Assembly: GCA_947642555.1 (NCBI GenBank)
Contig: CANRSX010000026.1
Span: 1 to 64,000, forward strand
Length of the DNA: 64,000 nucleotides
Direction: 5' to 3'
From: an uncultured Roseburia sp.
Lineage (GTDB): Bacteria > Bacillota > Clostridia > Lachnospirales > Lachnospiraceae
Position 1 is the first letter of the stretch. Each line of letters starts with the position of its first letter. The notes under the pieces were generated by a model. The model worked only from the letters and a program-made list of their open reading frames with translations, searched no databases and was not told where the DNA came from. Both the position numbers and the translations under genes were made by a program. Below, piece by piece: positions 6,821-16,243 of this stretch.

Positions 6821-9017
6821 AAATGCCAGACGCTCCGCAAACGATTATCTGATTTATATTGTGACGATGACGATCTGCGTCGCTCTGTTTTATTCGTTCC
6901 TCTCCATCACCAGCCGGTATTACCGTCCGGATATCGGAAGCGAATATGATTTCACGATGCTAAACGGCAGTATGAAAACGGCGATCTGTCTGATCACGCT
7001 GTGCCTGCTGTTTCTGATCCGCTTTGTCAGTCACTATATGCTGCGGCGCAGGCAGAAGGAGTTTGCCGTCCAGTCGATTCTTGGGATGGAGCCAGACACC
7101 ATTGCCGGGCTTTTCTTCGCCGAGACCTTTCTCATGGGAATGCTTTCGATCGCGTGCGGAATGCTCCTCGGCACGCTCTGCTCGCAGTTTATCACGGCAA
7201 TGCTTCTGACCTCCTACGGAAAACCATACCGGTTCTCCTGGATGCTGTTTCCGGATACCGCGCTGCTTACGCTCTGCTTCTTTGTGTTTTGCTTTCTCGC
7301 CTCGGGGGTATGGAACATAAGAACCATTCGGAAGACGAAAATCATCGATATGCTCTCAGCGGAGCGGAAAAATGATCCGAAACCGGAAAAAAGCCGCTGG
7401 GTTCGCGTCGTCATGATCCTTTATGAAATCGCCGTCGTATGTTTTCTCGCTTCGGGAATCGACAAAATTATTTTTTACTATGACAGTCGTTTTGCTCTGC
7501 CCGTGAAACTGCTGTTCTGGGGAAATATCTGTGTTCCGGCCGCGACGCTCCTTCGGTCCGCCTGGCAGCTGATCCGAAAGAGAAAGGCCGGCAATCTGTC
7601 GCTGCTTCCCGTGTTATTCCGGTATTCCGTCCCGAATGCGTTCATGGCTGCCTGCGTACCGTTTTTTACGCGAAGCTATTATTTATCCTGGGGCTCCGGA
7701 ACGGTCAGGACGTATATCACCTTTCTCCTGATCGATCTGCTCTTCTTTCTCTGCGCTCTGATCTGTCTTGCGGGAAACGCGATCGCCGCATGGAAGGAAA
7801 GATCGCCGGAGCACCGGTATCATGGCGAAAACCTGTTCTTTTTCGGGCAGATTCTTTCAAAATTAAACACGACCGGCAAAACCATGACGCTGATTTCCAT
7901 CACCTTAACGCTCGCCATTTTCCTGTTTGTCGCCGCGCCGGTTCTGGTAAACTGGGCTTCGGGTTATCTCTCGATTCGCTCTATGTATGACGTGCAGATT
8001 TTCTCCCGGTACAATAACGTATACGAGGAGGAGCATCTGCCGGACGGCGATTACGGCGTCGTCACGAATTTTCTAAATGAACATGAAATTGAAATCGCTT
8101 ATGACTGCGCCTTTCCGCTCTATCTGCCGGAGAAAACGGATTTTGACAATCGGATCAAATATGAGTTTCCTGTCGCCGCGATATCTTTAAGCGATTATAA
8201 TCAGCTTCGGGAAATGCTGGGATATGAGGCGGTTTCTCTGCGCGAACATGAGTTTACAACACAGTGGAAAACCATCGCGACGGAGGAAGAACGGGAGAGC
8301 TTTCTCGCGGCGCATGGGAGCGTCGTCACAGACGCCGGGGAATTAACCCTTGCCGGCTCTTCCTTTTACGAGGAGGCAATCGGGCAGACGGCTTATAATC
8401 TTTATACAAATGTCGTCTATATATTCCCGGACAGCGTCTGTGAGAAGCTGCTGCCTGTGATGCAGAACCGCTATCTGATCACAGCGGAAACGATTTCTTA
8501 TGCGGATGCGCTTGAACTGGACCGGCAATTTACCGCAGAATACCCGGAACGGACCGACACCGGCGTTTCCTTTGGGATCCGTCTTAAGACCCTGCAGGTA
8601 AACAGCTCAAAAGCCGAAACGTTTGTGGTGCAGGCTTCCATGCTGTACGGAGCGATTGTCCTGATGGTAATCTGTCTTACGATCCTTTCCTTACAGCAGC
8701 TTCTGGACGCGGGGCAGTACCGCTACCGCTTCCAGGTACTGCGAAAGCTGGGCGTGGAGGAGCCGCGCATCACCGCGCTGATCGTCAAACAGGCCGGCGT
8801 CTGGTTCGGGCTTCCCGTCACCGCCGCGACCGCGACGGCAGCCGTTGTGACCGTCTGTTTTCTTCAGACGATATCAGCGGAGATTTCCGCCTATATCGGA
8901 CTGCGCACCCTGCTCGTGCAGGCAGGCGGGGCGGTGGGGATCCTTGCGGTTTTGCTGATCTGCTATTTTATCAGCACCTGGATCCTGTTTCAGCGCTCCG
9001 TGGCGGACGCGGACTGA
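6798..9017 (+). CDS. ABC transporter permease with large extracellular domain (BceB-like)
   Basis: This 739-residue FtsX-family permease is organised as BceB. There is one TM segment near residue 20, then a group of TM segments up to about residue 375. A roughly 200-residue extracellular domain follows (from SIRSMYDVQIF to around LKTLQVNSS), and the protein ends in three further segments. The long extracellular insertion is the diagnostic feature of peptide-sensing Bce permeases and interacts with the kinase in characterised systems. ATG at 6798 has GGGAGGTGG upstream; a GTG at 6786 lies too close to that site. The 3' end overlaps the convergent esterase gene by 28 bases. Confidence 0.88.
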   Translation: MYAKLIYKNARRSANDYLIYIVTMTICVALFYSFLSITSRYYRPDIGSEYDFTMLNGSMKTAICLITLCLLFLIRFVSHYMLRRRQKEFAVQSILGMEPDTIAGLFFAETFLMGMLSIACGMLLGTLCSQFITAMLLTSYGKPYRFSWMLFPDTALLTLCFFVFCFLASGVWNIRTIRKTKIIDMLSAERKNDPKPEKSRWVRVVMILYEIAVVCFLASGIDKIIFYYDSRFALPVKLLFWGNICVPAATLLRSAWQLIRKRKAGNLSLLPVLFRYSVPNAFMAACVPFFTRSYYLSWGSGTVRTYITFLLIDLLFFLCALICLAGNAIAAWKERSPEHRYHGENLFFFGQILSKLNTTGKTMTLISITLTLAIFLFVAAPVLVNWASGYLSIRSMYDVQIFSRYNNVYEEEHLPDGDYGVVTNFLNEHEIEIAYDCAFPLYLPEKTDFDNRIKYEFPVAAISLSDYNQLREMLGYEAVSLREHEFTTQWKTIATEEERESFLAAHGSVVTDAGELTLAGSSFYEEAIGQTAYNLYTNVVYIFPDSVCEKLLPVMQNRYLITAETISYADALELDRQFTAEYPERTDTGVSFGIRLKTLQVNSSKAETFVVQASMLYGAIVLMVICLTILSLQQLLDAGQYRYRFQVLRKLGVEEPRITALIVKQAGVWFGLPVTAATATAAVVTVCFLQTISAEISAYIGLRTLLVQAGGAVGILAVLLICYFISTWILFQRSVADAD

Positions 9018-9967
9018 GCCATCATCCGCTCAAACTCCGTCATCTCCGGCAGATCCAGCGCAAAGCGCTTCTTTAACCAGGCATCCGCAAGGCCGCTCCA
9101 CTTCGCGGCGTCCTCGTTCACCTGGGTGAGGGACGCGGCGCTGGTCTGATCCGCCATCGCAAGGCCGTGATCGCCCTCCTCAAAGATGTGCATCTCAAAG
9201 GGGACGCCGTGATCCGCCAGGGCATGAGCCATGCGGATGCTGTGCTGTACCGGCACCAGATTGTCCCCTGCCGTGGCCCACAGGAAGGTGGGCGGCGTCT
9301 GCTTTGTCACATGCAGCGCCGGGCTCACGAGGGCCAGCCGTTCGTCGGACGGTTCCGCCTCGCCGAGGAAGGAGACGTTGCACGCCGAAAACAGCCCGAG
9401 CGCCATCGGATCCTGATCCTTTAAGCATCCCTTCATAAACAGATAATCGCTCAGCGTATAGCCTAAGATCACCGCCGCCGGGCGGATCTGCTCCGGGGTG
9501 GTCTTTAAGTACTCGTAAATCACCGGCTGATTCCAGTTCGTCTCATACATCGCGCAGTTGTGCGCACCGGCCGAAAAGCCGCAGATTGCGATCCGCTCCG
9601 CGTCCAGGCGCCATGCATCGCTGTGCTCACGCATCAGCAGCATCGCCTGGCCGATCTCCCGCATCGGCATCGGGTACTGGGTCTGCTCTTTCACCGGCAT
9701 TCCCTCCGACAGCTTCGAATAGTCGATTTCTTTTCCCTCGCCGTACACGGAATAGCGCAGTACAAAGGCGTGGTAGCCCATGGACGCAAACCGCAGCGCA
9801 ACCGGCTCTCCCTCCCTGTCCGAGCAGTTTAAATAGGCTCCGCCGGGGCAGATTAACACCGCTGGTCGCTTCTTTCCCGCCAGCATCTCCGGGGAATCCT
9901 CCAGAACATAGGTCGTTAAGGTGACGTCTGTCCGGTTCTCATATAAATAAATGGTCTCTGATCTCAT
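8990..9967 (-). CDS. Alpha/beta hydrolase, acetyl esterase-like
   Basis: This 325-residue alpha/beta hydrolase carries the oxyanion region PGGAY, the nucleophile elbow GFSAG, an Asp in ATAGDNLVP and a His in EEGDHGLA, so the triad is complete. The order matches BD-FAE/Aes-type esterases that remove acetyl groups from sugars or xylo-oligosaccharides. There is no signal peptide, so it should be cytoplasmic. The start after GGAAAGGAG was preferred to the longer frame. It is transcribed with, and 67 bases downstream of, a GH3 glycosidase gene, which supports a role in trimming imported glycans. Confidence 0.85.
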   Translation of the reverse strand: MRSETIYLYENRTDVTLTTYVLEDSPEMLAGKKRPAVLICPGGAYLNCSDREGEPVALRFASMGYHAFVLRYSVYGEGKEIDYSKLSEGMPVKEQTQYPMPMREIGQAMLLMREHSDAWRLDAERIAICGFSAGAHNCAMYETNWNQPVIYEYLKTTPEQIRPAAVILGYTLSDYLFMKGCLKDQDPMALGLFSACNVSFLGEAEPSDERLALVSPALHVTKQTPPTFLWATAGDNLVPVQHSIRMAHALADHGVPFEMHIFEEGDHGLAMADQTSAASLTQVNEDAAKWSGLADAWLKKRFALDLPEMTEFERMMAQSASATER

Positions 9968-10034
9968 GGATTTTTCTCCTTTCCCATAGAAGCGGAGCCG
10001 GCATTCCATCTGCTGGCTCCTGTCCGTTGTCCGC

Positions 10035-11732
10035 TTATAGTCTCGTATCCCATCTGCCGCAGAAGGCATCCACAGGGCTCTTTCCCTTAAATTCGCTCTT
10101 TCCGGTCAGTTTTTCCACCACAGCGCGGATGACATATTCGGAATTGCAATATCCGTTTACAAACGTCGGAATCATTGGCACATCCATCAGGTGATAGGGA
10201 TTGCCGACACTGACGAATGCAGTCGGGATCTCCTTCGCAAACCAGGGCATATTGTTGCCAAGGCCGAACAGCGTGTGCCAGCTGATGCGCGCAACCGTCT
10301 TGTTGCTGGCCGTCTCGATATTTCCGACATAGAGCACCAGGTCATATTTTGCGCGGAACTGCTCCACCGTGTCAAATACTGCGCCGCCGAATCCCAGCTG
10401 CTCCTTCTGATAAACCGTCACCTCAAAGCCCGCTTCCGTGAGCAGCTCCACAAAACGGCCGCACACCCGCTCATCCGACGGGAAGCCGCCCATCAGCTGA
10501 AGCAGGATTCTCCTGTGCTTCTCCGGGGTGATGGGAAGAAGCCCCGCGGTATCCTTCACCAGCGTCACGCCCTCGTTTGCGCACTCCTTTGCCCAGGCGT
10601 CATGCTCCGCGCAGTTTAATACAGCAAGCGCGCTCTCGTCCGGCACCAGGGTTCCGTTTTTCTGTTTCTCGTGAAGTCCCATGGCGGCCTTCGTCGCGAG
10701 GATCCGCTTCACCGCCTCCTCCAGCCGCGCCTCGGAGAGAAGGCCGTTCTTTAAGCCCTCTGTCATATAGTAAATATCCTCGTCCAGATCCTTGTTGAAC
10801 AGGAAGACGTCGCAGCCGTTCTCGATGGCAAGGGGAACCGCTTTTCTCCGCTCCTCCGCGCAGCAGAAGCCCACCATCGGCGTCGCATCCGAGCTGATTA
10901 AGCCGTTAAAGCCCAGCTTCTCTCTTAACAGCTTCTGTAACAGGTTCTTCGACTGGGTCGCCGGAATCACGCGCTCACAGGGCTTCCCGTCAAACTGTTC
11001 CTCGTAGGCCGGCATCGCGATATGGCCCGCCATGAGCGTCAGCGCGCCCTCGTCGATCAGCGATTTGTAGATATCGCCGTAGGTCGCGTCCCATTCCTCG
11101 CAGCTTAAGGAGTTCACGCTGGTTAACAGGTGCTGGTCGCGCTCGTCCACGCCGTCCCCCGGGAAATGCTTGATGCAGGCCGCCACGCCCTCTTCCTTCG
11201 CCGCGCGCAGGTACGCCGCGCCCATGGCTTTGACCTTATCCTTGTCCGCGCCAAACGTCCTGACGTTTGTAATCGGATTTCGGAAGTTGTTATCGATATC
11301 CACGATCGGTGCAAACGCCCAGTTCACGCCCACAGCCGCCCCCTCCTTACAGGAGACCTTTCCAAGCTGATACGCGCGCTCCACGTTGTCCGTCGCCGAG
11401 ACGAGCATCTCCACGCCGTAGTAGATTCCTTCCACCGCGGAGCCGCTGCCGCCCATCTCTAAGTTCGACGCGGTAAAGATCGGGATTTTGCTGTATTTCT
11501 GCAGGATGCGGTGGCTCTCTAAGATCTCCTTCGCCTCGCCCACGCGGTAGAGCACGCCGCCGATGTGGCGCTCCTCCACATCGCGCCGCAGCTCCGCCTC
11601 GTCCGTGGACATCTCAATCGGGCAGAAGAGCTGGCCGATCTTCTCCTCCGTGGTCATCCCCTGCCAGGTATCCTCCACCCAGCGGATGTCCTCGTCCGAG
11701 AGATAAAACGGTTTTGCCTTGTAATCAAACAT
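10035..11732 (-). CDS. GH3 family glycosidase (beta-N-acetylhexosaminidase-like)
   Basis: This 565-residue cytoplasmic GH3 protein has the motif KHFPGDGVDERDQH, the GH3 N-acetylglucosaminidase-type histidine site with D instead of the second H. A likely nucleophile Asp is in LISSDATPM. It then continues into an alpha/beta sandwich domain. It is a clear paralogue of the gene at 54055-55770: both begin FYL-[ST]DE, keep MTTEEKIGQLF, and end with an N-P-V/D...G-C tail. No signal peptide is visible. The start is set by GGAGGA seven bases upstream. An extended -10 (TGCTATAAT) lies at 11766-11774, and a pair of GACAAAT direct repeats sits upstream of it. Confidence 0.85.
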   Translation of the reverse strand: MFDYKAKPFYLSDEDIRWVEDTWQGMTTEEKIGQLFCPIEMSTDEAELRRDVEERHIGGVLYRVGEAKEILESHRILQKYSKIPIFTASNLEMGGSGSAVEGIYYGVEMLVSATDNVERAYQLGKVSCKEGAAVGVNWAFAPIVDIDNNFRNPITNVRTFGADKDKVKAMGAAYLRAAKEEGVAACIKHFPGDGVDERDQHLLTSVNSLSCEEWDATYGDIYKSLIDEGALTLMAGHIAMPAYEEQFDGKPCERVIPATQSKNLLQKLLREKLGFNGLISSDATPMVGFCCAEERRKAVPLAIENGCDVFLFNKDLDEDIYYMTEGLKNGLLSEARLEEAVKRILATKAAMGLHEKQKNGTLVPDESALAVLNCAEHDAWAKECANEGVTLVKDTAGLLPITPEKHRRILLQLMGGFPSDERVCGRFVELLTEAGFEVTVYQKEQLGFGGAVFDTVEQFRAKYDLVLYVGNIETASNKTVARISWHTLFGLGNNMPWFAKEIPTAFVSVGNPYHLMDVPMIPTFVNGYCNSEYVIRAVVEKLTGKSEFKGKSPVDAFCGRWDTRL

Positions 11733-11765
11733 GTCATTCTCCTCCATTCTGCGTTGTTTTGTTTC

Positions 11766-11774
11766 ATTATAGCA
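11766..11774 (-). promoter_or_regulatory. Extended -10 promoter for the GH3-esterase operon
   Basis: TGCTATAAT on the minus strand is a perfect extended -10, with no good -35 in front. This is the usual shape of an activator-dependent promoter. Direct repeats GACAAAT at 11805-11811 and 11826-11832 (21 bp apart) lie where an AraC-type activator would bind. Confidence 0.55.
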
Positions 11775-11849
11775 GATCCGGAGCGCAAATGATTGCAGTT
11801 TTGTGACAAATTTATGTCGTATTCCGACAAATGTTCAGGCCTCTCCGGC

Positions 11850-14333
11850 TCATCCCACCTCAATGCTCACGCTCTCTAACCCTTCCGCGGAAACGGTGAT
11901 CTTTGCCTTCCCGCCAGAAGCTTTCGCACGCAGAATCGCAAGCGCACGCCCCCGGTAGGAGGTAAAGCTCCCGGAGGTATAGTTTTCCTCTGTGAGCGGG
12001 TTCGCGGAGCCGAATCCGGCCAGCGCGGCGCCGCCCGTCACCTGAACGGACATCGGAAGCGCAGCGTCCGGGACGACATTTCCGTCCGCGTCTGTTATCT
12101 CAGCACCTACGTATGTAAAATCTCCTGCACGCTCCGTATCAAGCCGGATCGCGGCAGGCTCGCCCGCAGTTTTCAGCACGCCGCGGGACACCTCGCTGCC
12201 ATCGCGATAGCTCACCGCGACCACCTCTCCCGGCTCATAGATCGTCTCAAAGAGAACGCTCTGCGGAAGCTCCCCTTCTTTTTCCACCGGTTTTCTTCCG
12301 ACGCTTTTCCCGTTTACAAACAGCTCCGCCTCGTCCGCGCAGGAGAATACCCGCACCTTCACAGGCTGCCCTTTCTGACCCTTCCAGTTCCAGGATCTCT
12401 GCACCGCGGTAAATCCCCATTTCGTGATCAGCTCCACCTTGTCAAAGTCCGCCGGATCGTAGGAATAGACATAGGTCGCGGGATTTCCCCAGACAACGCT
12501 GCGGTACTCCCCCTGCGGCAGGATCATGCCGTTGATGTCCACATCCGCGTCGTTTGCCAGCCGCCACGGATACTCCGAGCCGTGAGACGCCAGGCCGTAC
12601 GGCCCCATTTTAACGCGCGGATCGTCCGGCTCGACGAAAGCCGCCTTGCCGATTCCGGCTTCCCCGATATAATCCACCGCCGTCCAGGTAAAATCTCCGA
12701 TCACGTACGGCAGGCGCATGACAAGCGGCCAGCGGAAGCCGATCTCGTTCGGGAAATTCTCAGAGCCAAGCATCACGCGGTCCGGATACATCCTGTGATC
12801 CTGCTCGTATTTATCTTCTAAATAATTGTAGCCGACAATATCCAGCCCGTTCGCAAACGCTTCGGTATATGTTTCCCAGGTTCTGTCCTCCCTGCCGTCC
12901 GCGTCCATATTCTGGACATCCGCGTCCCCGCTTAAGGCCGCTGCGAAAAGTTTAAAATTTTCCTCCATCATCTCGTCGTCCAGCCCGTTCCAGAAGGAGC
13001 AGATGCCGTTGCTGACCGGACGGCTCCCATCCAGGCTCCTCACAAACGCGGCGATCCGGTTTGCGAGCACATAGCCGTTATTTAGGCCGCCGCGCTCCGT
13101 GATCTCATTTCCGGTCGACCAGAGAATCACCGCCGGGCAGCTTCTGTCACGCTTCACAAACGCACGCAGATCCTTCTCCCAGTCGGTGTCAAAATACTGG
13201 TTGTAATCGCCCGGCATCTTGCCCATGCCCCACGCGTCAAACGCCTCGTCAAACACGTACATGCCGACGCGGCAGCACGCCTCCATCAGAACCTTTGACG
13301 GCGGATTGTGCGTCGTGCGGATCGCGTTAAATCCGATTTCCTTCAGCTTTCTTAATTTGCGCATCTCAACTTCAAGTGTAGATACGATTCCGAGAATCCC
13401 GTTGTCGTGGTGTAGGCATCCTCCCTTTAATTTGGTCTCCGTTCCGTTGATGCGAAGCCCGTGAACGACGTCCGCGGTCACGGTGCGGATCCCGAACAGC
13501 GTTTCCGTCTCGTCGACCGACCCGTCTGTGACCGGCACCGCGTGCGTCCGGAACGTCCCGGTCTCCGTCACCCGCGCGTGCACCTGATACAGCGCCGGTA
13601 CTTCCGCGCTCCAGAGCTTCGGCTGCTCCACTGTCAGGGCGACGCGCGCCACCTCTGTGGATCCGCCCTGCACCTGGATCAGCGTGCTGCGCAGGACAAC
13701 CGGCTCGTCGCTTCCGTCCTCCGTCAGATACACCTCCACGCGCGCGAGACGGTTTTCCCGGTGCGCATTGCAGATTTCCACCTCCGTCTGCAAAAAGGCA
13801 TACGCCGCGGCGCCTTCCCCGTCGTACTCGACTGACTTTGTGTACGCATAGATTCCGTCGTGTGCGATGTGCAGCTTCGGCGTGTGCACCAGCTCAACTC
13901 CGCGGTAAATGCCAGCGCCCGAATACCAGCGCGAGTTCGGCTGCTGGCTCGGATTGACCGTCACGGTCACGCTGTTTTCCTTTCCGCAGTACACGTACGG
14001 CGTGATATCCACGAAAAACGGCGCGTAGCCGTAATGCTGCAGGGCCGCTTTTCCCCCGTTGACCTCGACCGTGGCGTTCATCATGACGCCGTCAAATGTT
14101 AAGCCGATGCAGTCGTTCTCCCACTCCGCCGGGATGTGAAGCATTTTGCGGTAGTGCGCCACGCCCCCCGTGTAAAACCCCATCGCGCTCTGTCCCGGCG
14201 CATCCGGCGTCACGTCGCTCTCGATCATGTAATCGTGCGGAAGGTCCACGATCCGCGCCTTTTGCTCCGCGGCTGACCGGCCTCTCTGCCCGTGTGCAAA
14301 TTCCCATCCCTGATTCACTGACTGATTTCTCAT
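11850..14333 (-). CDS. GH2 beta-galactosidase/beta-glucuronidase-family enzyme
   Basis: This 827-residue GH2 enzyme has the usual order: sugar-binding jelly-roll domain (about 1-200), immunoglobulin-like domain, TIM barrel and C-terminal Ig-like domains. The general acid/base Glu is in WSTGNEITE and the nucleophile Glu in MLGSENFP. The motif RTTHNPPS follows the pattern of the GH2 active site. There is no signal peptide, so it should act on imported oligosaccharides. The start was set at the ATG behind AAAGGAGG. A divergent AraC regulator begins 140 bases upstream and shares the promoter region. Specificity (galactoside or other) cannot be told from the motifs. Confidence 0.87.
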   Translation of the reverse strand: MRNQSVNQGWEFAHGQRGRSAAEQKARIVDLPHDYMIESDVTPDAPGQSAMGFYTGGVAHYRKMLHIPAEWENDCIGLTFDGVMMNATVEVNGGKAALQHYGYAPFFVDITPYVYCGKENSVTVTVNPSQQPNSRWYSGAGIYRGVELVHTPKLHIAHDGIYAYTKSVEYDGEGAAAYAFLQTEVEICNAHRENRLARVEVYLTEDGSDEPVVLRSTLIQVQGGSTEVARVALTVEQPKLWSAEVPALYQVHARVTETGTFRTHAVPVTDGSVDETETLFGIRTVTADVVHGLRINGTETKLKGGCLHHDNGILGIVSTLEVEMRKLRKLKEIGFNAIRTTHNPPSKVLMEACCRVGMYVFDEAFDAWGMGKMPGDYNQYFDTDWEKDLRAFVKRDRSCPAVILWSTGNEITERGGLNNGYVLANRIAAFVRSLDGSRPVSNGICSFWNGLDDEMMEENFKLFAAALSGDADVQNMDADGREDRTWETYTEAFANGLDIVGYNYLEDKYEQDHRMYPDRVMLGSENFPNEIGFRWPLVMRLPYVIGDFTWTAVDYIGEAGIGKAAFVEPDDPRVKMGPYGLASHGSEYPWRLANDADVDINGMILPQGEYRSVVWGNPATYVYSYDPADFDKVELITKWGFTAVQRSWNWKGQKGQPVKVRVFSCADEAELFVNGKSVGRKPVEKEGELPQSVLFETIYEPGEVVAVSYRDGSEVSRGVLKTAGEPAAIRLDTERAGDFTYVGAEITDADGNVVPDAALPMSVQVTGGAALAGFGSANPLTEENYTSGSFTSYRGRALAILRAKASGGKAKITVSAEGLESVSIEVG

Positions 14334-14370
14334 ATCTGCCTCCTTTTCTGCCAACGTTTTTTCTGTTTTC

Positions 14371-14399
14371 ATCATAGTCCGGGAAAAAATCAATGACAA
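14371..14399 (-). promoter_or_regulatory. Promoter of the GH2 gene
   Basis: On the minus strand TTGTCA and TATGAT are separated by 17 bases. The -35 box overlaps the -35 box of the divergent regulator promoter (14393-14421), so both genes can be controlled by one bound factor. Confidence 0.65.
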
Positions 14400-14421
14400 G
14401 GACGAAAAAAATGCTTATAAT
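14393..14421 (+). promoter_or_regulatory. Promoter of the AraC-family regulator
   Basis: ATGACA and a perfect TATAAT are separated by 17 bases. The start codon of the regulator lies 52 bases downstream of the -10 box. Confidence 0.65.
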
Positions 14422-14472
14422 AAAAAACAGAGACGAAATGCACGATCACCGCAAAAGGGAGGGAGAAGCATC

Positions 14473-15543
14473 ATGCCGTATTTTATGACCATACAGGAGA
14501 GAATCGCTGACGTGAGGGCGCAGATCCTGCCTTCTGCGGCAGATCCCGCGTCATCGCTCAGAAAATCGGAGGATCCGGATCCCGCTGCCGCGCACAAGGA
14601 AACGGCGGATCCCGCTGCCGCCATTTTAAACCGGCTGCCCGACGCGGATTTTCAGACGCTCCTCTACGTCTATGACCACCGCGGCATCGAGTGGAGCGCA
14701 AGCCCGCTCGGCACGCGCTGCGTCAGGCGGACGCTGCCGCGCAGAGGCTGGTTTCACAGGCATGAATTCGTGGAACTGCTCTATGTCGCGGAGGGCAGCT
14801 TCGACCAGGTGCTGCTCGGGGAGCGCCGTCATTTTCTGCCGGGCACGTTTGTCATCACAGACCAGAACTGCGAACACTCCGATTATATTAAGGCCGACGA
14901 CGCGGCGGTGCTCTTTTTACAGATTCAGCCGGACTATCTGGACGAGCTGCTGCGCAGTTATCCGAAAACCGACGAGCTGCACCGTTTTCTCCTCCACGCC
15001 CTTTATCAGCAGAAGCGGGAGCAGAGCTTTCTTGCGCTTTCCTACGCGCCGGACGGCATCGCTTCCGGGGCTTACGACGCACAGGCTCCGTTTCTTCTCG
15101 AACAGCTCGTGCGCGAGGATCTTTTGCGTCAGCCGGGCTATGAGCACATCCGGCGCGGGCTGCTCATCCGCCTTTTACAGCGGCTCTGCACAGACTATAC
15201 AAGCGTCCGCCACAGCAGCACCAGAGAGGGCAGAGAAAAAGCGCTCCTCTATGAGCTGGAGCGCTTTATCCGCCTGCACGACGCGGATGTGACCATCCGT
15301 GATCTGGAGCAGGCATTTCATTATCACCGCAATTATTTTAATCTGCTGCTGCAAAAGTACCGCGGGCAGACCTTTCAGAAGTATGTGCAGCAGGTCCGCA
15401 TGGATCACGCGCGCCAGCTTCTGGAAGAAACCGCCCTCCCCATCCGGCAGGTCGCGCTTGCGGTCGGCTATGAAAACACCAGCCATTTTTACCGCCTGTT
15501 TAAAGAGCGGTTCGGGATCCCGCCGCAGCAGGTGCGGGACTAA
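14473..15543 (+). CDS. AraC-family transcriptional regulator with cupin sensor
   Basis: This 356-residue regulator has an N-terminal region of about 65 residues rich in Ala, Asp and Pro, and then a cupin-like sensor (FHRHEFVELLYV, with the phrase GTFVITDQNCEHSD typical of sugar-sensing cupins). It ends in a C-terminal double helix-turn-helix of about 100 residues (IRQVALAVGYENTSHFYRLF, ending near the last residue). The start follows GGGAGGG. It is divergent from the GH2 gene and most likely activates it, and perhaps the downstream GH3-esterase operon, in response to a sugar. The effector is unknown. Confidence 0.87.
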   Translation: MPYFMTIQERIADVRAQILPSAADPASSLRKSEDPDPAAAHKETADPAAAILNRLPDADFQTLLYVYDHRGIEWSASPLGTRCVRRTLPRRGWFHRHEFVELLYVAEGSFDQVLLGERRHFLPGTFVITDQNCEHSDYIKADDAAVLFLQIQPDYLDELLRSYPKTDELHRFLLHALYQQKREQSFLALSYAPDGIASGAYDAQAPFLLEQLVREDLLRQPGYEHIRRGLLIRLLQRLCTDYTSVRHSSTREGREKALLYELERFIRLHDADVTIRDLEQAFHYHRNYFNLLLQKYRGQTFQKYVQQVRMDHARQLLEETALPIRQVALAVGYENTSHFYRLFKERFGIPPQQVRD

Positions 15544-15583
15544 GCCGTCACGCCGACTTCGCCCGCCGTTCTGTCAGCCGGCT

Positions 15584-16243
15584 CTATGCCATCACGCCGA
15601 TCTCGTCCGCCACGGTAAAGTCCGCTTCCGTGCAGGCGCGGATATCGTCCACCGTGTAGCCCGGCGCCAGCTCGCGGAGCACAAGCCCGTCCTTCGTCAC
15701 CTCGAAGTAGCACCGCTCCGTCACGATATCCGTCACGCAGCGCGCGCCGGTTAAGGGCAGCGTGCATTTCTTTAAAATCTTCGACTGTCCGTTCTTCTCG
15801 CAGTGATCCGTGGCTACCACGATCTTTTTCACACCCGCGCACAGATCCATCGCGCCGCCCATGCCGGGAACCATCTTGCCCGGGATCGTCCAGTTCGCGA
15901 TGCTTCCCTCCTGGTCCACCTGAAGCGTCCCGAGCACGGTCGCGTCGATATGCCCGCCGCGGATGAACGCGAACGAGGTGTCGTGATTGCAGACGCTGCC
16001 GCCCGGAATCACGGACGCCGGCTGTCCGCCCGCGTCGATCAGATCCGGGTCCGCGTCGTCCCACGAAGGCGAAGCGCCGCAGCCCACGATACCGATCTCC
16101 GCCTCAAGCCAGAGATCCACCCCCTCGGGCAGATAATTGACACACATCAGGGGAAGTCCGATTCCCAGATTCACAAAATCGCCATCCTTAAAAAACTTAG
16201 CGCATCGGGATGCTATCAATGCGCGCCCGGTAAGCTCTGCCAT
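15584..16243 (-). CDS. 3-oxoacid/butyrate-type CoA-transferase, subunit B
   Basis: This 219-residue beta subunit of a family I CoA-transferase begins MAELTGRALIASRCAKFF and carries NLGIGLP. The stretch EAEIGIVGCG holds the position of the catalytic Glu that forms the glutamyl-CoA intermediate (SENG in many relatives). The G-rich stretch GKMVPGMGGAMDL is also typical. The start codon overlaps the stop of subunit A by one base (TAATG), so synthesis is coupled. With subunit A and the crotonase it would move CoA between short-chain acyl groups, as in butyrate or acetoacetate metabolism. The exact acyl pair is not predictable. Confidence 0.88.
   Translation of the reverse strand: MAELTGRALIASRCAKFFKDGDFVNLGIGLPLMCVNYLPEGVDLWLEAEIGIVGCGASPSWDDADPDLIDAGGQPASVIPGGSVCNHDTSFAFIRGGHIDATVLGTLQVDQEGSIANWTIPGKMVPGMGGAMDLCAGVKKIVVATDHCEKNGQSKILKKCTLPLTGARCVTDIVTERCYFEVTKDGLVLRELAPGYTVDDIRACTEADFTVADEIGVMA

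Noticed and set aside
15540-16064. Minus-strand open frame overlapping the CoA-transferase B gene
   Set aside because: Shadow in another frame of a well-conserved gene.
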